From contig NZ_CP032487.1 of NCBI RefSeq assembly GCF_004124235.1, positions 3,844,001 to 3,908,000 on the forward strand: a DNA stretch of 64,000 bases, written 5' to 3'. Below the pieces are notes generated by a model. That model searched no databases, was not told where the DNA came from, and saw nothing but the letters and a program-made list of their open reading frames with translations. Made by a program: the position numbers and the translations under genes. Of the stretch, positions 27,150 through 36,914 are shown piece by piece. Positions within the stretch are counted from its first letter, which is position 1. Each line of letters begins with the position of its first letter. Origin of the DNA: Yersinia hibernica. Lineage in GTDB: Bacteria; Pseudomonadota; Gammaproteobacteria; Enterobacterales; Enterobacteriaceae.

Positions 27150-27734
27150 CTATCCGTTCACCGTAAAGAGCAGCGTGTTCTGCCCAGTACCGCCACTGTC
27201 TTTGACACATTCCTTGGTGGCCGTTTCCGCTGACACATTGCCGTCGGTATGCGCCGTGCTGTTAATGCTGACGCTGGAATACGCGCCGTTACCCATCTGC
27301 TGCGCGATAGAGATACAGGCATCCTGCGGGATTTTGGCCGAAGACAGTGAAAAACCATTATTGAAGCCGCTGGCCGCCACCGGCGTCAGGATCACCTGTC
27401 CGCCAAAGGTGTTGGTCATCGTGGCAGAGCCGGAGGTCGCATCCCCCTGAATGGTCATGCCCCTCGCCCCACCGGCGGCAATGACGGTACCGGTCATGGT
27501 GCTGGCACTCGTGAAGTTGTACCCACTGCCCCCTTTAAAATTCCCACGCACATAAGTGATAATGCTTTGATAGTTTGTGGTTTCCATCGCCACGTCTTTC
27601 TTGGTCCACAGCCCCCACAGTTGGCTGGCGACGTACACAATGACAATGACCACCAGGATGGCGAGTGTGCCTTGTTCAATAATGCCCCAGCCCTGATGCG
27701 GAGTGCGACGAACGGATGACGGATGAACTGACAT
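27150..27734 (-). CDS. pilS: Major thin-pilin PilS
   Basis: The 194-residue type IVb prepilin has a 15-residue leader, then G-W-G-I-I-E-Q-G with the conserved Glu at mature position 5, followed by the hydrophobic polymerisation helix TLAILVVIVIVYVASQLWG. Two cysteines in the C-terminal half (KIPQDACIS and ATKECVK) can form the usual disulfide loop. Its ribosome site AAAGGA is strong. It forms the shaft of the conjugative thin pilus. Confidence 0.92.
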   Translation of the reverse strand: MSVHPSSVRRTPHQGWGIIEQGTLAILVVIVIVYVASQLWGLWTKKDVAMETTNYQSIITYVRGNFKGGSGYNFTSASTMTGTVIAAGGARGMTIQGDATSGSATMTNTFGGQVILTPVAASGFNNGFSLSSAKIPQDACISIAQQMGNGAYSSVSINSTAHTDGNVSAETATKECVKDSGGTGQNTLLFTVNG

Positions 27735-27744
27735 AAGAGATCCT

Positions 27745-28890
27745 TTAATGAGATGAATACTGGGTCATGTCCTGAATTTGCATCACCATGCCCATAATGA
27801 GTAAGAAGAAACCGATTATCAGAAACAGAGAGAAAAGCTTGGCAACATTGGCACGCCGGGCAACCAAACCGAGCACCTGCTCCAGCCACCGGTCGGCATA
27901 GTGACTGATGAGGGTAGAGGCCCCGTCCCCCTGACTCAGGATAGAGAGATAATTGGCCGCCTCCTGGCTGGGAAACTGGTATCCGCAGTCGCGCAGCGAC
28001 TGACCCAGACTGGCCCCGTTTTTGATACCATCCCTGATGGCACCGTTGTCGGTACCGTCCATCACCGCATCGAGGCGCTCTTGCAGCCAGGGAGAGCCAA
28101 AATCATGCAGTATTCTGACGGCTTCAAGATGCGGCACCCCAGCTTCCAGCAAAGCGGCGATGTTCATCAGAAAAACGGCGCCCTGCAGGTCCTTATAGAT
28201 TGACCATGGCATCAGTCGGTCAGCAAAACGCCGTAACCGGCCACGCCAGCGAGGCAGAGACCAGAACACCAGGGCAACAAAAGTCGCGCACCCCGCCGCC
28301 GCCGCCCCGCCATACGCGGAGGTAAATACCGAGACCTGACGCATAAAACCAAGAGAAGCGGTCCAGGTATCTGGGGAAGAAAGTTTACTGAGCGTCGGAA
28401 TAAGCAGCCGGTTATTGACGGTCAGCAGGCCGCCGCCCAATGAAAGCAGTAAAATCGGGTAGACGGAGGCCATCAGGACCTGCCCCATGATCCGCCGGCG
28501 GGCCACAATCAGCTTGTCGGCCTGCTCCAGTGAACGCGGCACGCTGCCGCTTCGGATGCCGGCACTGATAAGGGCCGCTTCTTCCTGAGGGACCCAAGCC
28601 GTCAGCACGTCCGGCAGGGAATGCCCGGCGCTGTTATCCGCAATCGCCTCGAGACAATCGTCGATCAGATCAATGTAAGGATGCCAGCGACGGCCAAAGT
28701 CGGTGTGTACCTCACCGATCATCGTCAGCGCCTCTTTAAAAGATTTTTTGTTCTCCAGCAAAAAGCGCAGGGTCTCGTAAAAAGGCTGGCGATATTTCCC
28801 GGTAAATGACCGGCGGACAAGCTCATAGCGGATCCGCTGCAACAGATTCATCTGCTGAGCGCGGTAGGAAACCGTGGAGTGCTCAGACAT
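27745..28890 (-). CDS. pilR: Thin-pilus inner-membrane platform PilR (GspF/TadC-like)
   Basis: The 381-residue platform protein has the duplicated T2SF/GspF layout: helical cytoplasmic domains separated by membrane segments near residues 162-190 and 205-230, and a final hydrophobic anchor (LFSLFLIIGFFLLIMGMVMQ). It holds the ATPase PilQ at the membrane. ATG at 28890 was chosen because GAGGTG precedes it and MSEHSTVSYR starts a soluble domain; the ORF from 28944 lies inside pilQ. Overlaps the pilQ end by 8 bases. Confidence 0.9.
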   Translation of the reverse strand: MSEHSTVSYRAQQMNLLQRIRYELVRRSFTGKYRQPFYETLRFLLENKKSFKEALTMIGEVHTDFGRRWHPYIDLIDDCLEAIADNSAGHSLPDVLTAWVPQEEAALISAGIRSGSVPRSLEQADKLIVARRRIMGQVLMASVYPILLLSLGGGLLTVNNRLLIPTLSKLSSPDTWTASLGFMRQVSVFTSAYGGAAAAGCATFVALVFWSLPRWRGRLRRFADRLMPWSIYKDLQGAVFLMNIAALLEAGVPHLEAVRILHDFGSPWLQERLDAVMDGTDNGAIRDGIKNGASLGQSLRDCGYQFPSQEAANYLSILSQGDGASTLISHYADRWLEQVLGLVARRANVAKLFSLFLIIGFFLLIMGMVMQIQDMTQYSSH

Positions 28891-30457
28891 CAGGCACCTC
28901 ACAGGCGAGCAACTCATCCTCATCCAGCGGGCACACCAAATCACCGTCCAGGGGGTCTACCCGGCCTTCCGCAAGGCGTCTTAAAAGATGCGTGCACCGG
29001 CTGATCCCGTCAAGATGCTGTAACCAGTACTGACGCGCGGCAGCGGTGCCGTGCGACAGGAACAGCGTCATGAAACGCGCGTCAGGGCGGATAACTTCGG
29101 CAAGCACGGTACGGCCGGTCACGCCACGGCTGACAATTCGTCCGGTAAGCTCAACCGTCTTCTGACAATGTTTACAGCCTTCAGAATGACGAAACCACAG
29201 CTGTTCCGGTTGGCACACCCCTGACACATTGCAGTATTTCTCCAGCCTTTCCCGGACATCCACTGGCAGCGTTGGGGATTTTTCAGACCAGGAAATTCGG
29301 CAATGCGGGCACAGGGTCTGAACCAGTCGCTGACTGAGCAGGCCGACCATAATTTGCGGGTCTGCAATGAGCTGAATATTGACGCCCATCGACGCCATGC
29401 GGGGGATCGCACCGGTCGCGCTGGGTGCGTGGAGTGTATCGAAGACAATATGCCCCGACTCGACGGCATGGACAGCCGCCATCACCGAGTTACGCTCCTG
29501 CATTTCCCCGATAACGATGGCGTCCGGGTCAGAGCGAAGTGCGGCGGCGTTGGACTCCTCCCAGGCCTCAACCACGGCCTCACGCGCACTGCTTTTGGGT
29601 GTGACCGAGGTCTGGATGGCACCCGCTATGCGGCCTTCGACGGGGAATTCAATGGTCAGCAACCGTTTTTTACCCTGAGTGCGTGCCAGCCAGTGTCCGC
29701 TGAACGTGCGCAGCGTCGTACTCTTCCCTGACCCCGTTGGACCCGTCAGTGTCACCATGCCTTCGGGTATTCTCAGTATTTTCTCAACAAGCGCCTGTTG
29801 CTCGGGCAGAAAACCGAGTTGTGCCAGCGTCGGCACCTGGTGACTGTCGTCGGGAATGATACGCAGCACGACATATATACCATCAGGGGTCGGCATATGT
29901 TGGTAACGCGCGCCAAACACACCGGCACGTCGGGCATACTCAGAGGACACCCGGCCTTTTTGTGCCACATTTTCCAGAAAATCAGTGGTCAGCAGGTCGC
30001 ACATCGACCGGTAAATGGTCGACACCAGGGAGAGCCCTTCGTCAAACGTCAGCTCATCAATAATTTCCAGTTCGCCGTGTATGCGCATTTCGATGACGGT
30101 GAGTTTTTCGTTTTTACTCAGCGTCAGGTGGATATCAGAAGACACCAGTTGCCCTGCAGCGGCCATATACGTCAGTACTTTTTGCTGGGTCGGACTGACA
30201 CTGTCACCCAGAGCCTGCGGGCCAAAAGACAGCGTACTGTCGTCGGTGTACACCTGCCTTTCCCGTCGTGCGTTAAGTTCACTGAGCGACACAAACTCTT
30301 TAGTGGCCAGCGGGAATGCCCTGACCATATCCATCACCCACCGCTGAACCTGCGGATCGGCTCGGCGGTTAGTGTCAATCACCAGCCTGACGGCCCCCTT
30401 GCCTTCGGGGACATCCTCGGCCAGCACAAAATCCATGATTTCTTTAGCCGGTTGCAT
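28883..30457 (-). CDS. pilQ: Thin-pilus assembly ATPase PilQ (GspE/PilB family)
   Basis: The 524-residue secretion ATPase has Walker A (GPTGSGKST) near residue 238, an Asp box, and Walker B region IVIGEMQERNSV with a Met in place of the usual Arg-Asp pair (E-M instead of E-I-R-D). The CPHC and CKHC cysteine pairs near residues 388 and 428 match the tetracysteine zinc site of assembly ATPases. It drives pilin polymerisation from the cytoplasm. Follows pilP by 13 bases. Confidence 0.92.
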   Translation of the reverse strand: MQPAKEIMDFVLAEDVPEGKGAVRLVIDTNRRADPQVQRWVMDMVRAFPLATKEFVSLSELNARRERQVYTDDSTLSFGPQALGDSVSPTQQKVLTYMAAAGQLVSSDIHLTLSKNEKLTVIEMRIHGELEIIDELTFDEGLSLVSTIYRSMCDLLTTDFLENVAQKGRVSSEYARRAGVFGARYQHMPTPDGIYVVLRIIPDDSHQVPTLAQLGFLPEQQALVEKILRIPEGMVTLTGPTGSGKSTTLRTFSGHWLARTQGKKRLLTIEFPVEGRIAGAIQTSVTPKSSAREAVVEAWEESNAAALRSDPDAIVIGEMQERNSVMAAVHAVESGHIVFDTLHAPSATGAIPRMASMGVNIQLIADPQIMVGLLSQRLVQTLCPHCRISWSEKSPTLPVDVRERLEKYCNVSGVCQPEQLWFRHSEGCKHCQKTVELTGRIVSRGVTGRTVLAEVIRPDARFMTLFLSHGTAAARQYWLQHLDGISRCTHLLRRLAEGRVDPLDGDLVCPLDEDELLACEVPDV

Positions 30458-30470
30458 ACTGTTTCCTTAT

Positions 30471-30968
30471 TCAGAACGAGAGTTCTGCCCCGTCACTGAG
30501 TTTCACCGCATTCAGGGTGACTGATTTGACAGTCAGTTTGCTGCCGGGTAACTGATCGCCGACAGACACTTCAGTAATGCCGCCCTGAGGCAGCACAATG
30601 CGGGCATGCAACTGCGTGCCGCGGCCGTAGATTTCCTGTAGACGAACAGCGCCGGTGACGCTTTTCGGTGGGGCAGCGCTGACCGCCGGCTGGCCCGCGC
30701 CTATGGCAGGCTGCCCGGAAGGGATAAACGGCAATGCCGAACTCGCCGCCTGACTCACCGGGCTTTCGCTCTGACTTTCACGAAGTTGCCGCGTGAGCCT
30801 GGCGGTCTGTACCTGCTGCTCCAGAAGAAAGTTCCGGGACTGTATGGCCTCGAGCTGACCAATAGTCACATTGTTAACGTCGGCCAGACTGTCTGACGCC
30901 TGACTCTGCAGGCTGAATACCATAAGGCCAAGCAGCCCGACCCGGCGGATGGGGTTAACGTTGAGCAT
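30471..30968 (-). CDS. pilP: Thin-pilus protein PilP
   Basis: The 165-residue exported protein (signal ending SLQSQA) has a helical segment (NVTIGQLEAIQSRNFLLEQQ), a Pro/Ala-rich linker and a C-terminal beta domain ending KLSDGAELSF, as in R64 PilP, a periplasmic partner of the secretin. ATG at 30968 is preferred over the earlier in-frame one because AGGGGAG precedes it and a signal peptide follows. Its start overlaps the end of pilO. Confidence 0.88.
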   Translation of the reverse strand: MLNVNPIRRVGLLGLMVFSLQSQASDSLADVNNVTIGQLEAIQSRNFLLEQQVQTARLTRQLRESQSESPVSQAASSALPFIPSGQPAIGAGQPAVSAAPPKSVTGAVRLQEIYGRGTQLHARIVLPQGGITEVSVGDQLPGSKLTVKSVTLNAVKLSDGAELSF

Positions 30969-32242
30969 ACAGACTCCCCTTAACGGTGTAGTCAAACTGC
31001 CCTTGCGGGCTTAACGTGAAAGCAATACTGAAGAGGCGCAGCCCGGTATCATCGCCGCCCGCCAGCATCCACTCCGGAGCCAGACGGGCATTCACCGTGA
31101 AGGTAAACTCCCGCCAATCCTGGGGGGGTGCGGTATTTGCCGCACCGGGGATGACGTCAGGGGGTTTGATTTCCGTGAACTGTACCGGAATATTGCGCCG
31201 CTGAAGGTGAGTCACAAAGCGCATCAGTTGCGTGTCCTGATCAGGCACGACCTCATCTCTCGCAGGTAGCACACTGACGGAATAAGGCACGTTGACGTCA
31301 CCGTTCTGCCCGCCTTCTTTCAGGTTAAAGACCGCATTCTGGCCGAAAATCTGCCGAGACCGACGGGCAAAATCTTCCACCGTCGTGCCGGGTATCGCCA
31401 CATACCGCAGACGCAGGCCGGTCTGCGTGCATTCCCCTGCTATCAGCCTCCAGCCCACGACCGACACGGGCAAGGGTTCGCGGGTAAACCAGCACTGACT
31501 GAGGAAAACCGAAGACGGTAATAACGCGGCCCACGGGTGCAAAGCGGGCTGGACTGCGGCGATTTTATTCGCTGACAGCGCCTGACGCGCCTTATATTCT
31601 GCCAGTGCGGCCGCCTGACGGGCCCGCAGGCCCGCATCATCCCGCCAGTAAACGAGAGCAACTGACACGCCTACCGCTAAAAACACCAGGGTCACCAACT
31701 TTCGCAGTGACGGGATGTGCCGCAGTTGAACGCGCCGCCGCTGTCTGCGGGTCAACGCACCGGTCAGCGTCTGCCAGGAACACGGCTGTTCAGGCGTGGC
31801 ACTGCAATGCCAGCCACGCTGTGTATCCACCGGCTCATTGAACTCCATGAAGCGCTCACGGGCCTGGGTCACTTCCTGCAATGTCCCGACAACATCCCCC
31901 ATGACGGAGAGACGCCCCCCGAGGGTGGCGAAAAACACCCAGCGGTCAGTGGCCTCATCAAGGCGATAAATGCCGTAACTGTTGCCCCCTTCCCGGACTA
32001 AGAATGCCGCGGCCAGAGAACAGAGCCGCGTACCCCGTCTGACTCGTGCTGGTTGGACAAACCCCACCATCCTGCCGGGCTTTCTGCCCGTTTGGATACG
32101 GTAAGTGTCCCCCGAGTGTTACCCCAAAACCCCAGCCCGGCCCCTTTTCATCCAGCCAGCGCAAACCGGCCAGCCAGCCGCTACGCCCCTGCATCAGCAC
32201 CGGCTGAATATTTTGCACCCGGTTTTCCTTTTGTTTTCTCAT
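30955..32242 (-). pseudogene. pilO: Thin-pilus protein PilO, broken by a one-base frameshift
   Basis: The first frame (MRKQKENRVQNIQPVLMQGR..., 94 codons from 32242) loses sense after GQKARQDGG. The next frame continues as FVQPARVRRGTRLCSLAAAF to the stop at 30955. The break is at a run of four C (32062-32065 on the plus strand). Removing one base restores a 428-residue protein, close to the 430 of R64 PilO. The second frame has the PilO membrane helix (LVTLVFLAVGVSVALVYW). Without PilO the inner-membrane platform should fail, so the pilus may be inactive unless this is a sequencing error or slippage. Confidence 0.8.
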
Positions 32243-32244
32243 GG

Positions 32245-33927
32245 TTACCTCAGCAGCACGGGAGTAATAAGAATAACGAGCGTCGTACGTGTAGATGATC
32301 CATTCTGCCCCCCACCCAACAGCCAGTTACCGGGCGTAAAGGTGCCCTGTTTGTCAGCCGACGTTGTCATCTGGTCAGACCCAGTTAATACCAGCGTCTG
32401 ACCACTGCGCATGTTGACTTTCTGCGTCATGGCCTCCGTTGAGGTATTTGGGACATCATTGCGGGTGTTGCCATCTTTGCTGATAAAAGACTGGATCTTC
32501 GGTGGACTGGTATAACTGAAGGCGAACTGCAGTTGCACATCGCCGTTTTCCTGAATGTACGGCAACATGGTCATGAAAAGGCCGGTGGTCAGGGTCGTGG
32601 TGGTCATCGTCGAGGTGACGCCCACATTGGCCGTTGCCGTCGAACTTGAACTGGACAGGATCCCCTGCTGGTTGGAGAGCTGATACGGTACCGGCGTCAG
32701 GTTCGTCGTGGCCCTGGCCTGGCTAGTCACTACACTCACGTTCCCCTGCTCTGACAGGGCCTTGATAAGCAGTTGTGAACCCGAGAAACGCGCTGCGCCG
32801 CCAGTGGCAGTATCGAGAATAGCCAGACCCAAGCTGCTGGCTGACGAGGAGGCATGGGTGAAACTGCCGCTGAGGGTAGCACCAAAGTTATGCAGAGATT
32901 TGGCGACTAACCCCGTATCAATGCCGTTATTCTCCGTGCGGGAGTGCGTGTAACTGAGGATTTCGATATTCAACTGCACCTGGCGGTTCAGTACCGTATT
33001 CTGGTATTCAACATAGCGGTTAACACGGTCAAGCACTTCCGGCGTATCCGTCACCGTCAGCGTCCCGCTGGCAGAGGAGAGCCAGTAGCGCCCTTTTGCC
33101 GGTGTCAGCATCTTTTCAACGGTATTGCGGATATCCTCATAAAGATTACTGCTGAGGTCATACCCCGTCTTCTGCGCGGAGTTGACGTCGCCGGTCATGC
33201 CCGTTCCGGAGCCACCTCCCGTACCCAGCGTATTCCCCGCCCCTGAATTGATGCTGGCAGAACTGTCAATTTTGGTATTGAGGATAACCAACTGGAACGT
33301 CCGCGTATCCATCTGGTAAAAAACAATATTGCCCTGGTCATTACGCCAGGACAGGCCGAGACGGCTGGAGGCAATGTCCAGCAACCCGCGCAGGTTGCCC
33401 TGCCATTTCAGGCCAGTGAGCACCGGTTCTGTCACTGAGACGGAAGCTCCCTGCTGGGCCTGCCCGCCAATCTCGGACAGAGGAACCCTGCCGTTATCAT
33501 CCGGCGCAGGCAGTTTGCCCGTCATTTGCTGTGTGGTGACGCTGCCGCCACCGGTGGAAACCAGCGTTTGCAGTGCATCAGGCGTGATGGTGACACTCAG
33601 CCCACACATGGCCGTAATACGCTGGCCAATCTCCGGTAAAGTCATCCCTTCAGGGCGGTTAATTGTTATCTGGCAATCGGGGAGCGATTTATCTTCCGGT
33701 GCCGCCACGACTGGGATCACCGGTCTGAGATTCACCCAGGGCTTGTCTGTCCAGGTGACGCTGTCCTGCGTGACTGATGTGCGGCTTTTGACTATGCGCT
33801 GCGCGGTATGCCCGTTTTCCTGCGCGGTGTGATCCATGCGATTAAATTCTGCACATCCTGGTAACATCACCAGCGCGGCCATTATCGCGACGTGGAGAGC
33901 GGTTCGGACAAGACGATACTTCAGCAT
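32245..33927 (-). CDS. pilN: Thin-pilus outer-membrane secretin PilN
   Basis: The 560-residue lipoprotein secretin has a lipobox (MLPGCAEF) near residues 21-28, N-domains, a Gly/Thr/Ser-rich linker near residues 233-249, and a C-terminal beta-barrel core with repeated TTL/ITP patterns ending LVILITPVLLR, the typical secretin close. It forms the pore for the pilus. It is transcribed just before pilO and overlaps neither neighbour. Confidence 0.92.
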   Translation of the reverse strand: MLKYRLVRTALHVAIMAALVMLPGCAEFNRMDHTAQENGHTAQRIVKSRTSVTQDSVTWTDKPWVNLRPVIPVVAAPEDKSLPDCQITINRPEGMTLPEIGQRITAMCGLSVTITPDALQTLVSTGGGSVTTQQMTGKLPAPDDNGRVPLSEIGGQAQQGASVSVTEPVLTGLKWQGNLRGLLDIASSRLGLSWRNDQGNIVFYQMDTRTFQLVILNTKIDSSASINSGAGNTLGTGGGSGTGMTGDVNSAQKTGYDLSSNLYEDIRNTVEKMLTPAKGRYWLSSASGTLTVTDTPEVLDRVNRYVEYQNTVLNRQVQLNIEILSYTHSRTENNGIDTGLVAKSLHNFGATLSGSFTHASSSASSLGLAILDTATGGAARFSGSQLLIKALSEQGNVSVVTSQARATTNLTPVPYQLSNQQGILSSSSSTATANVGVTSTMTTTTLTTGLFMTMLPYIQENGDVQLQFAFSYTSPPKIQSFISKDGNTRNDVPNTSTEAMTQKVNMRSGQTLVLTGSDQMTTSADKQGTFTPGNWLLGGGQNGSSTRTTLVILITPVLLR

Positions 33928-33938
33928 TCTCGATCCCT

Positions 33939-34376
33939 TCAGTTGAGATAAATGACGTTGCCTTCCGCCACGCCGGCAGGAAGAGATAAACTCATATCGG
34001 TACCATCTGACATTTTCAGGCGCCCGCCCGATATTGTGCAGACTAGTGCAGACCCCACAGACTGACGATTAAGAGAATCCACCAGTCCCGGGCGGTCAAC
34101 AGACCAGAGCCAGAGACGCCCGCCCTGCATAGCCGCCTGAATGCGGCTATCAGGCGCCGGAACCAGGCCAAACTGCCCAGTAGCCAAAGGCCCTTCAGCA
34201 AGCTGACGGGTATACCGCCAGTCATTGATTGCGCTGGCCAGCCTGAGGATATCCGTGGCAAGGAGGTCAGCACTGACCTGAATGCTCTGCTGCATCAGGC
34301 GGGATGTATCACGGTTCTGAAGATTTCCCACAATCAACAAAAAAATCATGGTCAGTGCCGCAATCGGGTAGCCCAT
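33939..34376 (-). CDS. pilM: Thin-pilus protein PilM
   Basis: The 145-residue protein has one N-terminal membrane helix (YPIAALTMIFLLIVGNL) and a periplasmic domain with a conserved tryptophan-rich middle (GGRLWLWSVDRPG). This matches the small R64-type PilM, which is unrelated to the actin-like PilM of type IVa pili. The start overlaps the pilL stop by one base. Confidence 0.87.
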   Translation of the reverse strand: MGYPIAALTMIFLLIVGNLQNRDTSRLMQQSIQVSADLLATDILRLASAINDWRYTRQLAEGPLATGQFGLVPAPDSRIQAAMQGGRLWLWSVDRPGLVDSLNRQSVGSALVCTISGGRLKMSDGTDMSLSLPAGVAEGNVIYLN

Positions 34377-35626
34377 TATTGACGTCCGGGCTGGTCACTA
34401 ACGGACACCAGGCATTGCATACGGCTGGCTGCGGCATAAAGTGGTTTATCCGCCTGACGATACAGGTCAAAAACCTGAACCAACACCGACTCAAAATTGC
34501 CGTGAAATACCAGTGGGGCATCAATCCGGTAGTCCAGCGATACCGGCCAGATAACAACCCAGTTGCCCCCGTTGTCACACTTCGCACTCCCGGCCCAGCG
34601 GGTCAGCGTCTCTTTCAGCGTGGAGCCGACTTCGGCACGCCAGAGTTGACCGGATGGCACCACCACGGGTTCCCCCGGTGAAAATACGGGTTTTCCTGCA
34701 GGGGCTGATGGGCTTTGTGCCAGAAGGCCTGGGGGGACCAGAGAGGCCGGGGCATTTTTTACAGATGGCGAGGCCTTCACCGGGATGACCGGTGATACCG
34801 GTTTACCCTGGGACGGAGTGGCCTGTTGGGAAGGATACGCCGCTGCCACAGGTACCGCGGGCTGAGTCACCTGTGGCGTTGAACGCCTCACGGGGGTGCT
34901 GCCCTTCATCGCGGTAAGTACCGGTGAAGGCACGGGTACGCTTTCGGGCGTCAGTGCTGACTTAGCCTGAAGGGTGGCAGAAACAGGGTTCAGTGATGTG
35001 GCCGGATTTTGGGGGGTGACGGTGGACGAAGGCGCAGAGAACGGATTACCCGACAACCGCGGGGTAACAGTCGGTGTCTTTGTGATACCAGAATACGTCG
35101 CTGTCATCGTTTTCGGCGCAAAATCACGGTAGGCATCGCGCAGGTTAAAACAGACCTCGCGATTGACATCATCCACATGCAAACGCCAGGCGGGTCCGGC
35201 CAGCACCTGCAATGCCTCACTCAGACGAACAGGGCCGATTGAGCGCTGTACAGCCGGCAAAGGACGACTGAGCAACTCAGCAAAGACCGTGGAGGATGCC
35301 GGGCACAGCGAATATCCGGACTCCAGCAGCAGGTACCGCAATCCGTCGCCGACGGAGCGTACGAGCTGCGCCGGCATGGTGATATCGACCATCTGATTTA
35401 ACGGATCACGCTGAGCGTCAGCGGGCCGGGTGCTGACCAGAGTATATTTGTCATAACGCACGACCTCAGGCGACTGGCTCTGGTATATGTCGCTGACGCG
35501 TGGGTTGGCGGGGATACGCATCAGTACGTCAGAAGAAGAGGTGCTGTTATTAGCGCACCCGGCGGTTAGCAATGACAGCGTCAGCCATGCCAGTTTGTGC
35601 CCAGGGTGCAGGGTCAGTTGTGCCAT
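34376..35626 (-). CDS. pilL: Thin-pilus lipoprotein PilL
   Basis: The 416-residue lipoprotein has a lipobox (LLTAGC) near residue 20. Its first domain (about 40-170) corresponds to the PilL N-terminal family, followed by a Pro/Thr/Ser-rich linker of about 140 residues with PVTP-like repeats, and a C-terminal TcpQ-like domain (LWRAEVGSTLKETLTRWAG). It is the first gene of the pil operon and should stabilise the secretin. ATG at 35626 was used rather than the adjacent TTG. The 238 bases upstream to the terminator at 35901 hold no gene and probably the operon promoter. Confidence 0.9.
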   Translation of the reverse strand: MAQLTLHPGHKLAWLTLSLLTAGCANNSTSSSDVLMRIPANPRVSDIYQSQSPEVVRYDKYTLVSTRPADAQRDPLNQMVDITMPAQLVRSVGDGLRYLLLESGYSLCPASSTVFAELLSRPLPAVQRSIGPVRLSEALQVLAGPAWRLHVDDVNREVCFNLRDAYRDFAPKTMTATYSGITKTPTVTPRLSGNPFSAPSSTVTPQNPATSLNPVSATLQAKSALTPESVPVPSPVLTAMKGSTPVRRSTPQVTQPAVPVAAAYPSQQATPSQGKPVSPVIPVKASPSVKNAPASLVPPGLLAQSPSAPAGKPVFSPGEPVVVPSGQLWRAEVGSTLKETLTRWAGSAKCDNGGNWVVIWPVSLDYRIDAPLVFHGNFESVLVQVFDLYRQADKPLYAAASRMQCLVSVSDQPGRQ

Positions 35627-35864
35627 CAATGTTCACCGTGAGAATATTCCCAATAAGAGACGGATATTCTGACGGCGGCACAAAGTGGGACAACGTTAAA
35701 CTCTTTCTGAGAACTGAAGAAAAACTGAATGACACCCGTCATGATAACAGGTGTGAAAAATGAAGGTGAAGGTATGGATTTATTGTGGTGGTTCCGGGCC
35801 TCGGAGAACCTTAAGGGATTTTAGGCGGAATGGAACATTACTGGGAGAAATTGGCTGTCTGAAC

Positions 35865-35901
35865 CTGCTCAAAACGCCGGACAAACCGGCGTTTTGAGCA
35901 G
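35865..35901. terminator. Strong hairpin terminator between DUF29 gene and pil operon
   Basis: A perfect 16-bp inverted repeat, CTGCTCAAAACGCCGG at 35865-35880 and its complement at 35886-35901 with a 5-base loop, sits 14 bases after the DUF29 stop. It probably insulates the pil operon from the genes upstream. The stem carries A and T runs on its arms, so it can work both ways. Confidence 0.8.
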
Positions 35902-35915
35902 AGGTATTCATTTAA

Positions 35916-36347
35916 TTATTCAGGATAAAATTCGCTATCCATAATTTGCTCAAACGTCCACGGGCATGTATCCGGGAAAACGTTGCGGCTAATTTGAGTC
36001 TCACGCTCAGCAGCGATAATAGCATCGCTGTATGCCCCCTCAAGAGACTCATTGAGTTTGTGCTTGAGGCTTGGACTTTCTTTCAGGCAGCGGCTGACTT
36101 TTTGACGCTGACCAATAATCGTTAGCATCCAACTGCGGCTTCTTCGGCCTTCCTGGTATTTCCACTTAAGCAGGTGAGCAAGCAAGACTTCCAGACGGGA
36201 TTCAAGCTCCCTACGTTCGCTGCGACCCATGCTCTCGATCTCCTCCAGAAGATTCTGTGTATCCAGTTCACTGAGGCTACCAGAACGAAGCAGGTCAGCC
36301 TGTTCCTGCGTCCAACCGTAAAAATCACTGTCATAACGGGTTGTCAT
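35916..36347 (-). CDS. DUF29 family protein
   Basis: The 143-residue protein has the DUF29 signature: SDFYGWTQEQADLLRSGSLS start, NLLEEIESMGRSERRELESR helix, LLAHLLKWKYQEGRRSRSW, and CPWTFEQIMDSEFYPE end. DUF29 proteins are small helical proteins of unknown function, common on mobile elements and in cyanobacteria. A good ribosome site (GGAGGA) precedes it. It stands alone between two terminators, so it is probably ICE cargo rather than part of the backbone. Confidence 0.88.
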   Translation of the reverse strand: MTTRYDSDFYGWTQEQADLLRSGSLSELDTQNLLEEIESMGRSERRELESRLEVLLAHLLKWKYQEGRRSRSWMLTIIGQRQKVSRCLKESPSLKHKLNESLEGAYSDAIIAAERETQISRNVFPDTCPWTFEQIMDSEFYPE

Positions 36348-36682
36348 AGTTCCTCCGTAGGTCTTACGTTACCGAGATAACGTTTGGCTCAAGCCAGAGT
36401 CATTTGGGTTTGTCTGTTTCTTTTGAAAAGGGCATGCCATACACGCACTTTTCATGGATGATTTATAGTCTGTCAGAGATAAATGCCCCCGTCAAAGACA
36501 GGCGCATTCGTTTATAAAGCCCATTCAGCCAAAACCTCTGGTTCCTGAACATCTAAAGCATCAGATTCAAAGCGTTTTAACACTTAAGAATACGGCATGT
36601 GAATAAACTGAGGGTTGAGATGTACCATCGAGATCGTCCAAAAAAGAGAACCACCCTGGAGGGAGAGTTCTCCCCACAGGGT
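36348..36682 (-). terminator. Gene-free interval with a rho-independent terminator at 36638-36682
   Basis: No ORF of note between the DUF29 gene and the 66-residue gene. At 36653-36682 an interrupted stem (ACCCTG..GGGAGA / TCTCCC..CAGGGT on the minus strand) is followed on the minus side by a T6 run (plus 36640-36645), a clear terminator for the SSB cluster. The remainder (36348-36637) is AT-richer and probably holds the DUF29 promoter. Confidence 0.7.
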
Positions 36683-36701
36683 AGATAGTTAAGATTAGCG
36701 A

Positions 36702-36902
36702 TTAGCAATAAGTCAGTTGAGACCAGCTTCCAGTACGTAAAGCGTCTTCTGCTTCACCGCAGGTACGCCAGTATTCAACTGATTCACGTGAAAGAGGTTC
36801 CGCATTTTCAGAAGTGCCGAGATAAAACCCGGCACGACTTCTCATCACTTCAAGCGGCATTTTCTTTCCGCAGCACGTTAAGGCACGTTTCCCGTATTGC
36901 AT
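36702..36902 (-). CDS. Small ICE hypothetical protein, 66 aa
   Basis: The 66-residue protein has two cysteine positions near the ends (LTCCGKKMP and WRTCGEAEDA) and a conserved-looking core FYLGTSENAEPLSRESVEYW. Similar small proteins follow ssb in other islands, without known function. It starts 12 bases after the ssb stop with a GAGAGG ribosome site and is followed by a terminator, so it ends the topB-ssb region transcript. Confidence 0.65.
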   Translation of the reverse strand: MQYGKRALTCCGKKMPLEVMRSRAGFYLGTSENAEPLSRESVEYWRTCGEAEDALRTGSWSQLTYC

Positions 36903-36914
36903 GTTGAGCGCCTC

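Noticed and set aside
29798-30499. 233-residue plus-strand ORF antisense to pilQ
   Set aside because: The minus strand encodes an intact ATPase with all motifs; this frame is a shadow.
32055-32070. Programmed ribosomal frameshift in pilO
   Set aside because: No slippery heptamer, stop-adjacent signal or downstream pseudoknot is visible; a simple indel is the easier explanation.
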